64,000 nt of DNA from Amycolatopsis thermophila (GTDB lineage Bacteria > Actinomycetota > Actinomycetes > Mycobacteriales > Pseudonocardiaceae). Location of the stretch: positions 2,108,001 through 2,172,000 of the forward strand of contig NZ_JAUSUT010000001.1 in the NCBI RefSeq assembly GCF_030814215.1. Direction: 5' to 3'. The translations under genes were made by a program, and so were the position numbers. Positions 7,038-15,308 of this stretch are shown piece after piece. How positions within the stretch are numbered: the first letter of the stretch is position 1; each line of letters begins with the position of its first letter. The notes beneath the pieces are model-generated. The model did no database searches and had not been told where the DNA came from. It was given only the letters and a program-made list of their open reading frames with translations.

Positions 7038-8249
7038 GTGTCCTGGCAGGAGGAGTTGCGCAAGCTGGACGAGGAGCTTGCCTCGGGACGTCTCTCCGCG
7101 GACGACTACCGCGTCCGCCGGGACCAGGTGCTTTCGTCCGCCGTCTCCTACAGCGAGAACACACCCCAGCCGCAGCAGCCGGCGCCGCCCCAGCCGCCCG
7201 CGCAACCGGCTCAGCCCCAGTCGCAGCCGGCGGACAACTCCGCGGACTCGACGCAGGTGATCGCGCCCATCAGCCCGCCGCAGGGCACGCCGCAGCCGCA
7301 GAACTTCTCGGCCGAACCCACCCAGGCCGTGACCCCCAACTGGCAGGCCCGCCCGCCGGCCGACCCGGAGCGCACCCAGTACGTCGCCAACCCCTCCCCG
7401 CCGCAGGGGTTCCCGCAGGTGCCTGCCTCCCCGCCGCAGGGGTTCCCGCAGTCCGGCCCGCAGCCGTGGAACGCGCCCGAGTCCGACGCGACCCCGCCGT
7501 GGGGCGGCTCGGACTTCCCGCCGATCAGCCCGGTCGGCGGCTTCGCGCAGGGCCCGGAGGCCTTCGACGACAAGCCGTCCAAGGGCGGCAAGGGCAAGAT
7601 CGCGTGGATCTCGGTCGCGGTCGTGGTGGTGCTCGTCGCCGCCGGGCTGACGATCTTCCTGACCACTTCCGGCGGCGACGACGAGCAGGCCGGGCCGACG
7701 ACGAACCCGGCGCCCGCGCCGACCAGCGTCAACAGCAACGACCCGTACCAGCCGCTGCTGGACAAGATCCCGCCGACCGAGGGCACGCCGGACGGCCAGA
7801 GCGGTCTGCTGGCCACGAGCAGGCTGGTCGACCTGGGCATCATGGACTCCGGTGAGGCCGCGCTGCTGAGCACCCGCTCGGTGCAGGAGGTCGCGTGGCG
7901 CGGGTCGCAGCGCCAGCCGGACGCCAGCGGCCCGGGCAACGAGAAGATCTCGGTCATGGTCATCCCGCTGGACAGCAACGGGACGGCGACCGCGCTGGCC
8001 GGCCAGCTGCGCCAGTACTACGTGCGCAACGGCCTGGTGCTGATCAGCGACCAGCTGCCGAGCATCCCGTCGCAGGTGGTGTTCCACAAGCTGGTCGCCT
8101 CGCCGATCGTGTACCGCGGCACCTGGGTGTCGGGCAACAACCTGATCCGCGTCAACGTCACCCAGGGCGATCTGGCCGACGAGGCCGCGCTGTCGGGTGC
8201 CTACCAGCGGACCGTCCGCTCGATGCTGCTGCCCTATCCGGTGGGCTGA
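7038..8249 (+). CDS. Single-pass membrane protein with SHOCT-like N-terminus, paralog of 3662-5251
   Basis: 403 residues from GTG 7038, which has AGGGGG upstream and begins SWQEELRKLDEELASG, aligning with the start of the paralog; ATG 7014 is also in frame but would add an unmatched extension. A Pro/Gln-rich linker covers about 40-180, a membrane helix about 188-210, and an extracytoplasmic domain of about 190 residues follows. The stop is two bases before the start of the methyltransferase fusion, so it is the first gene of the glycan operon. I infer a scaffold or sensor role at the membrane for the glycan enzymes. Confidence 0.8.
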   Translation: MSWQEELRKLDEELASGRLSADDYRVRRDQVLSSAVSYSENTPQPQQPAPPQPPAQPAQPQSQPADNSADSTQVIAPISPPQGTPQPQNFSAEPTQAVTPNWQARPPADPERTQYVANPSPPQGFPQVPASPPQGFPQSGPQPWNAPESDATPPWGGSDFPPISPVGGFAQGPEAFDDKPSKGGKGKIAWISVAVVVVLVAAGLTIFLTTSGGDDEQAGPTTNPAPAPTSVNSNDPYQPLLDKIPPTEGTPDGQSGLLATSRLVDLGIMDSGEAALLSTRSVQEVAWRGSQRQPDASGPGNEKISVMVIPLDSNGTATALAGQLRQYYVRNGLVLISDQLPSIPSQVVFHKLVASPIVYRGTWVSGNNLIRVNVTQGDLADEAALSGAYQRTVRSMLLPYPVG

Positions 8250-8251
8250 TC

Positions 8252-10321
8252 GTGAGCGACCTGGTCGCCGAGATCATCCGCAACGCCGCCGACCACTCCG
8301 CGCTGTCCGACGAGCTGCACTTCGCGGCGCTGGCCCCGGCCGAACGGGACCAGCTGGACCACGGCCGGGCCAACGTGCTGCGGGCGCTCCGGCTACCGCC
8401 CGGTGCGCGCGTACTCGAAGTCGGCGCGGGCTACGGCGCGGTGACGCGGTACCTCGGGGAACGGGTGGCGCGGGTCGACGCGATAGAGCCGGACCCGGCA
8501 CGAGCCGAGGCCGTCGCCGCGCGCACCGCGGACCTGCCCGGGGTCCGGGTGCTGGACGCGGTGCCGGACGAGTCCTACGACCTGGTCGTCGCGCCCGGGG
8601 CACAGCATGCGAACCGGCTCGAACCGGGCGGGGTGCTCTGCCTCGCGGTGCCGAACCGGCTGGGCGTGAACCGGCCGGGCGGGCAGTCGCGCCGCGCGTG
8701 GGAACGGGAACTGAGCGCGGCCGGGCTGACCGTCCACAAGGTCCTCGGCTGCCTGCCCGACCACCGGGTCACGCGCGCGGTGTTCACCCCGGAACTGCTC
8801 GAGGAGCACCCGCGGCTGGCGATCGAACTGGCCGGGCGGGACGAGCGCTGGGCCGAGCTGGTCGAGGGCGGCCTCGGCCTGGACACCGTGGACGGCCTGC
8901 TCTTCCTCGCCTCGAACGGGGAACCCGCCGCGCGCCTGTGGCCGGACGGCGTGCTCGCCACCTACTTCAACACCGACCGCGCGGCCCGCTGGTGCACGCG
9001 GGCGGACGTGGTCGGCGACGAGATCCGCCGCACTCCCCTGCTGCCGCAGGAACCCGGCCCGGTCACTGTGCGCGAGTGGACGGACGTCGTGGTCGACGCC
9101 CCGACGCTGCCCGAGGTCCTGGCCGAACAGCCGTGGCGCGCGGCGGAACTGCTGACCGCGTGGGCGGACCTGGTGCGCGCCGGTGTCTCCTGGGACCTCG
9201 TCCCCGCCAACGTGCTGGTCGCCGGCGAACTGCGCGCCATCGACCTGGAGTGGGAGCGCGCCGGCACGACCGCCGACGAGGTGCTCGACCGCGGCCTGCT
9301 GCTGCTCGCCGACCAGCTGGCGGCGCGGGGCTGGACCGGTGCCGCGCCCGGCACGAGCGTCCGTGACCTGGCCGCGTGGCTCGGTGTCCTGCTCGGCCGG
9401 CCCGCGGGTTTCGTGGAGGCGGCCGCCGAGCGCGAGGCGGAGTTCCAGGCGATCCGCCGCTGCGGCACCACCGCGGGCCCCGGTCTGGACCACGAGCGGG
9501 ACGCGATGCGCCTGGCCTGGCGCCGGCGCCTGGCCGAGGAGACCGGCCACCGGCCCGCCGGGCCGACCGAACTGGACGCGCGGGTCGCGCGCACCATGGC
9601 CCGCGTCGACCGGATCATCGCGCCGGGCGATTCGATGTTCCGCGGCAACACCGAGCACTACTTCGCCGTGGCCGGTCAGGCCTTGCGCGCGTGCCTGCAC
9701 GGGCTGGAGGCCGCCGGGCGCCCGGCGCCGCAGCGGGTGCTGGACTTCGGCTGCGGGTACGGCCGGGTGCTGCGCGCGTTCCGCGTCGCGTTCCCCGCCG
9801 CCGAGCTGATCGCCTCCGACATCGAGCTGGACGGCGTCGACCACTGCGTGCGGTTCTTCGGCGCGACCGGGCTGCCGGCGTCCGTGCGCATCGACGAGAT
9901 CCCGCAGGTCAGCGACATCGACCTGATCTGGTCCGGCTCGGTGCTGACCCACCTGGACATCGAGGCGTGGGACGCGCTGCTGGGCTACTTCGAGCGCGCG
10001 CTGGCGCCGGGCGGCGTCGCGGTCGTGACCACGCACGGCCGCCGCGTCGCGTGGCGGATGGCCAACGGCGGCGAGTACGGCCTCACGGCGGAAGATCACG
10101 ACCGCGTGCTGGCGGACTACCGATCGCGGGGTTTCGGCTACGCCGACTACCCGGGCCAGCCGGGGTACGGCATTTCGCTGAGCACGCCGGCGTGGGTGAC
10201 CGGGCACGTCCTCACCGCGCGGTTACGCCTCGCCGGGTACATCGAAGCGGGGTGGGACGGCCACCAGGACGTGCTGATCCTGGTCAAGGACGCCGAAGAG
10301 ACGTTGAAGGCGGGACGATGA
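8252..10321 (+). CDS. Methyltransferase / kinase-like / methyltransferase fusion
   Basis: 689 residues, GTG start. Residues 1 to about 200 hold a class I SAM methyltransferase with motif I VLEVGAGYG at 54-62. The middle region (about 220-420) has a protein-kinase-like catalytic loop, DLVPAN (Asp315, Asn320), followed by a DFG-like Asp in IDLEW (Asp331). I see no clear glycine-rich loop, so the kinase fold may be degenerate. A second methyltransferase occupies about 440-689 with VLDFGCGYG at 496-504. The combination of methyltransferase and kinase in one chain recalls WbdD, which ends O-antigen chains by phosphorylation and methylation. The gene overlaps the next glycosyltransferase by ATGA. 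The function proposed, glycan end-capping or decoration, is inference. Confidence 0.75.
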   Translation: MSDLVAEIIRNAADHSALSDELHFAALAPAERDQLDHGRANVLRALRLPPGARVLEVGAGYGAVTRYLGERVARVDAIEPDPARAEAVAARTADLPGVRVLDAVPDESYDLVVAPGAQHANRLEPGGVLCLAVPNRLGVNRPGGQSRRAWERELSAAGLTVHKVLGCLPDHRVTRAVFTPELLEEHPRLAIELAGRDERWAELVEGGLGLDTVDGLLFLASNGEPAARLWPDGVLATYFNTDRAARWCTRADVVGDEIRRTPLLPQEPGPVTVREWTDVVVDAPTLPEVLAEQPWRAAELLTAWADLVRAGVSWDLVPANVLVAGELRAIDLEWERAGTTADEVLDRGLLLLADQLAARGWTGAAPGTSVRDLAAWLGVLLGRPAGFVEAAAEREAEFQAIRRCGTTAGPGLDHERDAMRLAWRRRLAEETGHRPAGPTELDARVARTMARVDRIIAPGDSMFRGNTEHYFAVAGQALRACLHGLEAAGRPAPQRVLDFGCGYGRVLRAFRVAFPAAELIASDIELDGVDHCVRFFGATGLPASVRIDEIPQVSDIDLIWSGSVLTHLDIEAWDALLGYFERALAPGGVAVVTTHGRRVAWRMANGGEYGLTAEDHDRVLADYRSRGFGYADYPGQPGYGISLSTPAWVTGHVLTARLRLAGYIEAGWDGHQDVLILVKDAEETLKAGR

Positions 10322-12201
10322 ACGCAGCGGCCGGGTTGGTGCGGCCGGGACGGCCGGTGGGGCACCTGTTCGAGCTCCGCGGCTGGGTGACCGCGGGCGA
10401 GACCGTGACCGTCCACATCGGACCGCGTGCGGCCGAGGTGCGGCCGTCGGCGACCGGCACCGAACCGCCGGGCACGACCGGTCTGCTGATCCGCACGCCC
10501 GATCCGGTGCCCAGCGGACGGCACGAGGTCGTCGTCCGCGCCGCGAACGGGGACGTGCTGACCAGCGCGGTCGTCGAGGTCGGCAGGTTCGCCGACGAGG
10601 AACCGCTGCGCCTGTACGAGATCGACACCCCGAAACACGGTGACAGCCCGGACGGCGACGTCGTGTTCGCGCACGGCTGGGTGCTGCTCGACTCGCGTGC
10701 CCCGTCGGTGGTGGAGGTGCTGGTCGACGGCGCCGAGCCGGTGCGCGCGCGCACGCGCCTGCCGCGGCCGGACGTGGCCGACCACCTGCCGGACTTCCCG
10801 GACGCCGGGGTCAGCGGGTTCGAGGCGCGCGTCCCGGTGGACCTGCCCCCGGGCGAGGACCGCACCCTGTCCGTCCGCGTGCGCGTCCGCGGCGAACTGT
10901 CCGGCGAGTGGATCTCCGAGGCCCGCGACATCGTGTTGTCCAACCCGGCGGCCGAGGACGAGGACGTGGCCCTCGCCGCGCACCTCGCCGAGCGCACGCG
11001 CAAGGCGCTGACCCGCCCGCGCGGCGGCACCGATCCGCGGCACGTGCTGGTCTTCACGCACAGCCTCGCCGTCGGTGGCGGGCAGTTGTGGTTGCAGGAG
11101 CTGCTGAACCGGCTCGCGACGCGGCACGGGTGGCGGATCACCGTCGTCACGCAGCTCGACGGCGAACTGCGCGAGGACTGCGCGGCACACGGCATCGACG
11201 TGCACCTGACCTCGCCGTACCGCGTGCGCGACGTCGCCTCCTACGAGGGCCACATCGCCGAGCTGGCCCAGTTCGCGCGGGGCACGGACGCCTCCGTCGC
11301 GCTGGTCAACACCCTCGGCGCGTTCCCGGCCGCGGACGCCGCGATCCGCGCCGGGCTGCCGACCGCGTGGGTGCTGCACGAGAGCTTCGACCTGGCCGAC
11401 TTCTCGTTCCAGAACTGGGGTCCGGCCGGGTTGCTGCCGCCGGTGCGCGACCGCTGGGTGGCGACGCTCCGGGAGGCCGACCGGCTGCTGTTCGTCGCCG
11501 ACGCCACGCGCGAGATGTTCCTGCCGTTCTCCACGCCGGCGCGGTGCCGCACGATCCGCTACGGCACGCCGATGGTGTCCTACGGCGGGCAGGTGTCCGA
11601 ACGCGACCGTCGCGCCGCGCGGCGGAAGCTGGGGATCCCGGAGGACACCACGCTGCTGCTCAACGTCGGCGTGCTCGAACCGCGCAAGGGACAGGGCCTG
11701 CTGATCAGCGCGATGGACCGGGTGCGGCGGGCGCATCCCGGCATCCGGCTGAGCATCGTCGGCCACCACCCCTCGCCGTACGGGCTGGCGCTGGCCGAGT
11801 TCACCGAACGCGCCGGGCTGGCGGACCTGGTCGAGCTGGTGCCGATCCAGCGCGACCCGGCGCCCTGGTTCGAGGCGGCGGACCTGTTCGTCAACAGCTC
11901 CGATGTGGAGTCGCTGCCGCGGTCGATCCTGGAAGCGGTGTGCTGCGGCCTGCCGGTCGTGGCCAGCGACGTGTTCGGCGCGCGGGAGATGATCACCGAC
12001 GGGCACAGCGGCTGGCTGTTCGAGCCCAACGACGCCGACGCGCTGACCGTCGCGCTGCTGCGCGCGCTGGACACCCCGGTGGACCGGCGGCGCGCGATCG
12101 CCGCGAACGCCTACGACAAGCTGCACGGCTGGCTGGACCCGGCGGGTTACGCCGCCGAGTACGCCGATGTGCTCACCGAGCTGGTGAAGGAGCGGGGATG
12201 A
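10318..12201 (+). CDS. GT4-family glycosyltransferase with N-terminal beta-rich domain
   Basis: 627 residues from ATG 10318 (ATGA overlap with the fusion gene). Residues 1 to about 225 look beta-rich without motifs I recognise and may bind glycan or partner proteins. From residue 242 (HVLVFTHSLAVGGGQLW) a GT-B fold of the GT4 type follows. It has the phosphate-binding region LLNVGVLEPRKGQ and the retaining-enzyme EX7E motif, Glu531 to Glu539 in ESLPRSILE. It would transfer a sugar from a nucleotide donor to a growing surface glycan in the cytoplasm. Donor and linkage cannot be told from sequence. Confidence 0.85.
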   Translation: MNAAAGLVRPGRPVGHLFELRGWVTAGETVTVHIGPRAAEVRPSATGTEPPGTTGLLIRTPDPVPSGRHEVVVRAANGDVLTSAVVEVGRFADEEPLRLYEIDTPKHGDSPDGDVVFAHGWVLLDSRAPSVVEVLVDGAEPVRARTRLPRPDVADHLPDFPDAGVSGFEARVPVDLPPGEDRTLSVRVRVRGELSGEWISEARDIVLSNPAAEDEDVALAAHLAERTRKALTRPRGGTDPRHVLVFTHSLAVGGGQLWLQELLNRLATRHGWRITVVTQLDGELREDCAAHGIDVHLTSPYRVRDVASYEGHIAELAQFARGTDASVALVNTLGAFPAADAAIRAGLPTAWVLHESFDLADFSFQNWGPAGLLPPVRDRWVATLREADRLLFVADATREMFLPFSTPARCRTIRYGTPMVSYGGQVSERDRRAARRKLGIPEDTTLLLNVGVLEPRKGQGLLISAMDRVRRAHPGIRLSIVGHHPSPYGLALAEFTERAGLADLVELVPIQRDPAPWFEAADLFVNSSDVESLPRSILEAVCCGLPVVASDVFGAREMITDGHSGWLFEPNDADALTVALLRALDTPVDRRRAIAANAYDKLHGWLDPAGYAAEYADVLTELVKERG

Positions 12202-12686
12202 CCGACGAGCTGCCGGGCGCGGTGCGAGCCGAACTGACCCGGTTGCGGGCCGAGCGGGTCGCGTTCACCGAGGAGCGCGAACGGTTGCGCACCGAGCTGC
12301 GCGAGGCCGAGCTGCAGATCCGCGAGCTGACGAAACACCGGGACAGCCTGGTCCGGGACGTCGAGAAGCTGTCCGGCGTCACCGAGCGCGCCGAGCAGGC
12401 CGACGCGCTGGCGAAGGACGTGCTGGTCGCCCGCACCGAACGCGACGCGCTGCGCACCGAACTGGCCGAGACCCGCACCGAGCGCGACCGGCTGCGCCTG
12501 CGGCTGCTGGACGCCGAACTTCAGCTCTCCGGTGCCGCGCCGGCCGAGGTCCCGCTCGCCGAGAGCGGCACGGTCGCCGCCGAGCAGCGCGCCGCCGAAC
12601 TGGCGCGGGAGCTGGAGGCGACGCGGGCGACGGTGAGCTGGCGGGTCACCGCGCCGCTGCGGGCCGTGCGGCGGCGGACGTCATGA
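12198..12686 (+). CDS. Coiled-coil protein of the glycan operon
   Basis: 162 residues, almost wholly heptad-like from about residue 8 to 115 (repeated RTEL and RDRL blocks), then a short Pro/Ala-rich break and a second helix. The C-terminus reads SWRVTAPLRAVRR, a tail often found at the ends of bacterial surface-polysaccharide glycosyltransferases. It starts and stops with ATGA overlaps on both sides, so it is made together with the enzymes. By analogy with the WbdD coiled coil, which sets chain length as a ruler, it could space or tether the enzymes. That is inference. Confidence 0.75.
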   Translation: MTDELPGAVRAELTRLRAERVAFTEERERLRTELREAELQIRELTKHRDSLVRDVEKLSGVTERAEQADALAKDVLVARTERDALRTELAETRTERDRLRLRLLDAELQLSGAAPAEVPLAESGTVAAEQRAAELARELEATRATVSWRVTAPLRAVRRRTS

Positions 12687-14488
12687 CCGCTCAGCTTTGC
12701 TTCGTGTCCGCGACCGGTGGCTCCGGCTTCATGGCCGAGCTGCTGGAGGTCGTGGCAGACGCGGTGCGCCGGGCCGGGTTCCGCGCCACCACGGCGACCG
12801 GGCGCTACCCGGACGCGGACGCCGACACCGTGTACGTGGTCGTGCCGCACGAGTACTTCGTGGTCACGCCGGAGGCCGACCAGCCGACCGGGGAACAGCG
12901 CCGCCGCACCATCGCCTTCTGCGTCGAACACCCGGGCACGGCCACGTTCGAACGCAGCGCGGCGCTGGTGCCCACCCTGGCCGGCGCGGTGGACATCAAC
13001 CACGATTCAACCGCCGAGCTGCGCCGCCGCGGCATCCCGGCCGAGCACTTCCAGCTCGGGTACAGCCCGCTGTGGGACGGCTGGGGCGGTGACCCGGACA
13101 GCGCCCGCGAGATCGACGTGACCTACCTGGGCACCGCCGAGCGCCGCCGGTCGAAGCTGCTCGCGTCCTACGCCGGCGACCTCGCCGACCTGCGCGTCCG
13201 CCTGCTCACGCCGCCGCACGAGCCGATGGGCCCGCAGCGGGTCGACTTCCTGCCGGGCGAGGCGAAGTTCGCGCACCTGGCGAACTCGCGGTTCCTGCTC
13301 AACCTGCACCGCGAGCGGTCGCGGGCCCTGGAGTGGGTGCGGGTGCTGGAGGCGCTGTGCAACGGCTGCGTCGTGCTGACCGAGCCGTCGACGGACCTCG
13401 CGCCGCTCGTGTCAGGCACGCACCTGGTGGTCGCGCGGCCGGAGTCGCTGGGCGCGGCGGCCGCCGCGCTGGCCGCGGACCCGCAGCGGGAACGCGATCT
13501 GCGGATGGCCGGGTACGAGTTCGTCCGCACCGCCCTGGACCCGCTGGCGTCCGCGAAAACCCTGGTGGAGCTGGCCGAGAGCGTCCTGGCGGCCGCGCCC
13601 GGCGTACCCGCTGGTGCACCGCGCTCCCAGACGTCCACGGTGCCCGGGCCGCGGCCGATGGCGATCGACACCCCGTCGTGGGACGTCCGGTTCGCCGGGA
13701 CCCGCTCGCTCGGCGCCCCGGCCGAGAACCCGCCGCTGGCCACCCGGATCGGGCAGCAGACCGCGGACGCCCGTGGCACGTCCGGGGTCGAGTGGCTGCC
13801 TTCGCCGGTGCCCCCGGTGTTCCCCGACGCCGAACGGGCGGATGTGGACGTGCTGCTGGTCCGCCGTCCGGGTGAAGGCGACCCGGACCCGCTGGTGCGC
13901 GATCTGCTCGCCGGCACCGTGCTGCCACGCCGGATCCTCCTCGGCGAGGACGGCGTCGCGCCCCGGCCCCGCCCGCGCCCGGCGGACCTGCTGCGCCACG
14001 AGCTTCCCCTCGGCCGCGGCTACACCCGCAACCGGCTGCTGGAGCGCTCGTCCGCCGGGTGGCTGCTGGTGCTCGACGGCGGGATGCGGGCGTCCCGGCG
14101 GCTGCTGGAACGGTTCGTCGAAGCCGCCGACGGCGTCGACGTCGTGCACTGCCCGGTCGCCGACCCGGTCGAGGGCCTGGTCGCCGCGCTGCCGCCGGAG
14201 GAACGCCGGCTGGCCGAGCTGCCCTACCTCGGCAGCGGGTACCTGGTGCGCCGCAGCGTGCTCGACGCGTTCGGCGGCTGGACCACGGATCCGCTGGCCG
14301 ACGGCCTGGAGGACCACGTCTTCTGGCGGCGGCTGGCCACCCAGGGCCGCCCGAGCGCCCTGGTCCAGCAGGTGCTGCTGAGCCGGCTGCGGCCCGATCC
14401 GGCCCCGCGCCCGGTGGACCTCGACCCGCACCGCGTCTGGTCCCTGACGCGCATCCTCGCCGGTGAACCCGTCGCCTCCAACGGGTGA
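12683..14488 (+). CDS. Two-domain glycosyltransferase (GT-B CgeB-like plus GT-A like)
   Basis: 601 residues. The N-terminal part (1 to about 310) resembles the DUF3880/CgeB glycosyltransferase group: VTYLGTAERRRSKLL, then FLLNLHRERSRALEWVRV and an ALCNGCVVLTE loop near the sugar-nucleotide site. After a linker, residues about 387-590 look like a GT2-type GT-A domain, with RGYTRNRLLERS and LLVLDGG in the core and GLEDHVFWRRL near Asp544 as the likely base region. The classical DXD is weak (DGG), so the second domain may be poorly active. Last gene of the operon; ATGA overlap upstream. Confidence 0.75.
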   Translation: MTAQLCFVSATGGSGFMAELLEVVADAVRRAGFRATTATGRYPDADADTVYVVVPHEYFVVTPEADQPTGEQRRRTIAFCVEHPGTATFERSAALVPTLAGAVDINHDSTAELRRRGIPAEHFQLGYSPLWDGWGGDPDSAREIDVTYLGTAERRRSKLLASYAGDLADLRVRLLTPPHEPMGPQRVDFLPGEAKFAHLANSRFLLNLHRERSRALEWVRVLEALCNGCVVLTEPSTDLAPLVSGTHLVVARPESLGAAAAALAADPQRERDLRMAGYEFVRTALDPLASAKTLVELAESVLAAAPGVPAGAPRSQTSTVPGPRPMAIDTPSWDVRFAGTRSLGAPAENPPLATRIGQQTADARGTSGVEWLPSPVPPVFPDAERADVDVLLVRRPGEGDPDPLVRDLLAGTVLPRRILLGEDGVAPRPRPRPADLLRHELPLGRGYTRNRLLERSSAGWLLVLDGGMRASRRLLERFVEAADGVDVVHCPVADPVEGLVAALPPEERRLAELPYLGSGYLVRRSVLDAFGGWTTDPLADGLEDHVFWRRLATQGRPSALVQQVLLSRLRPDPAPRPVDLDPHRVWSLTRILAGEPVASNG

Positions 14489-14565
14489 GTTCGGCGTGTC
14501 ACGCAACCTCCTCCCACCCTCGCGCGCCTACCGAGCACAGCATCGGGGGCGGGAAGGAGGCCCGC

Positions 14566-14679
14566 ATGTGGGTGCAGATCGGCCTCGTCGGCCTGATCGG
14601 CGTGGTGTTCCTGGTGCGGCTCGTCGTGGTGTTGCGTCACGGCCGTGAGCCGCGGGGCGTGACCAAGCCGGACTCGTAG
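14566..14679 (+). CDS. Small single-pass membrane protein
   Basis: 37 residues, MWVQIGLVGLIGVVFLVRLV and a basic, Pro-containing tail. ATG 14566 is preceded by GGAAGGAGG at ideal distance, which makes it a convincing short gene; an in-frame extension to 14485 lacks such a site. One membrane helix covers most of its length. Its last 43 bp overlap the end of the convergent response regulator gene. Function unknown. Confidence 0.65.
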   Translation: MWVQIGLVGLIGVVFLVRLVVVLRHGREPRGVTKPDS

Positions 14680-15308
14680 GCGAGCACGACGAGCTGGGCC
14701 CGGTCACGCGCGCCGAGTTTCGTCATGATGCGGCTGACGTGCGTGCGCGCGGTGGCCGTGGAGATGACCAGCTGCGCGGCGATCTCGTCGTTGGACAGCC
14801 CGCCGGCGACCAGCGCCAGCACCTCGCGCTCGCGGTCGGTGATCTGGCGGACGGCCGCGGTGTCGATGCGCCGGTTCTCCGGGCGGCCGACGAACTCGCT
14901 GATCAGCCGCCGGGTCACGGTCGGCGCGAGCAGTGCCTCGCCGGAGGCGACCACCCGCAGCGCGCGCAGCAGTTCGACCGGCTCGGTGTCCTTGAGCAGG
15001 AACCCGCTGGCGCCCGACCGCAGCGCCTGGAAGACGTACTCGTCGACGTCGAACGTGGTCAGGACCAGCACCTTCACGTCGGCCAGCTCGGGGTCGCCGG
15101 TGATCTCGCGGGTCGCGGTGAGCCCGTCGACCCCGGGCATGCGGATGTCCATCACCACGACGTCCGGGCGGTGTTCCCGGGCGAGCGCGAGCGCTTGCGC
15201 GCCGTCCGCGGCCTCACCGCACACCTCGAACCCGTCCTCGGTGTCCAGCAGCACGCGGAACCCGGCGCGCACCAGCGCCTGGTCGTCGGCGAGCACGACC
15301 CGGATCAT
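14637..15308 (-). CDS. NarL/FixJ-type response regulator
   Basis: 223 residues. The receiver domain (1-120) has the acidic pair Asp8-Asp9, the phospho-acceptor Asp54 in VVVMDIRMPG, and the conserved Lys in FLLKDTEP. A LuxR-type HTH follows (ITDREREVLALVAGG, then NDEIAAQL). Its ATG overlaps the stop of the sensor kinase gene (ATGA), so the two form a classical pair. It would activate or repress target promoters after phosphorylation. Targets are not evident; the MmyB regulator and exporter lie upstream on the same side. Confidence 0.9.
   Translation of the reverse strand: MIRVVLADDQALVRAGFRVLLDTEDGFEVCGEAADGAQALALAREHRPDVVVMDIRMPGVDGLTATREITGDPELADVKVLVLTTFDVDEYVFQALRSGASGFLLKDTEPVELLRALRVVASGEALLAPTVTRRLISEFVGRPENRRIDTAAVRQITDREREVLALVAGGLSNDEIAAQLVISTATARTHVSRIMTKLGARDRAQLVVLAYESGLVTPRGSRP

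Noticed and set aside
10147..12126. 659-codon minus-strand frame inside the glycosyltransferase operon
   Set aside because: Shadow of the plus-strand genes, rich in Arg, His and Gln; codon positions favour the plus strand.
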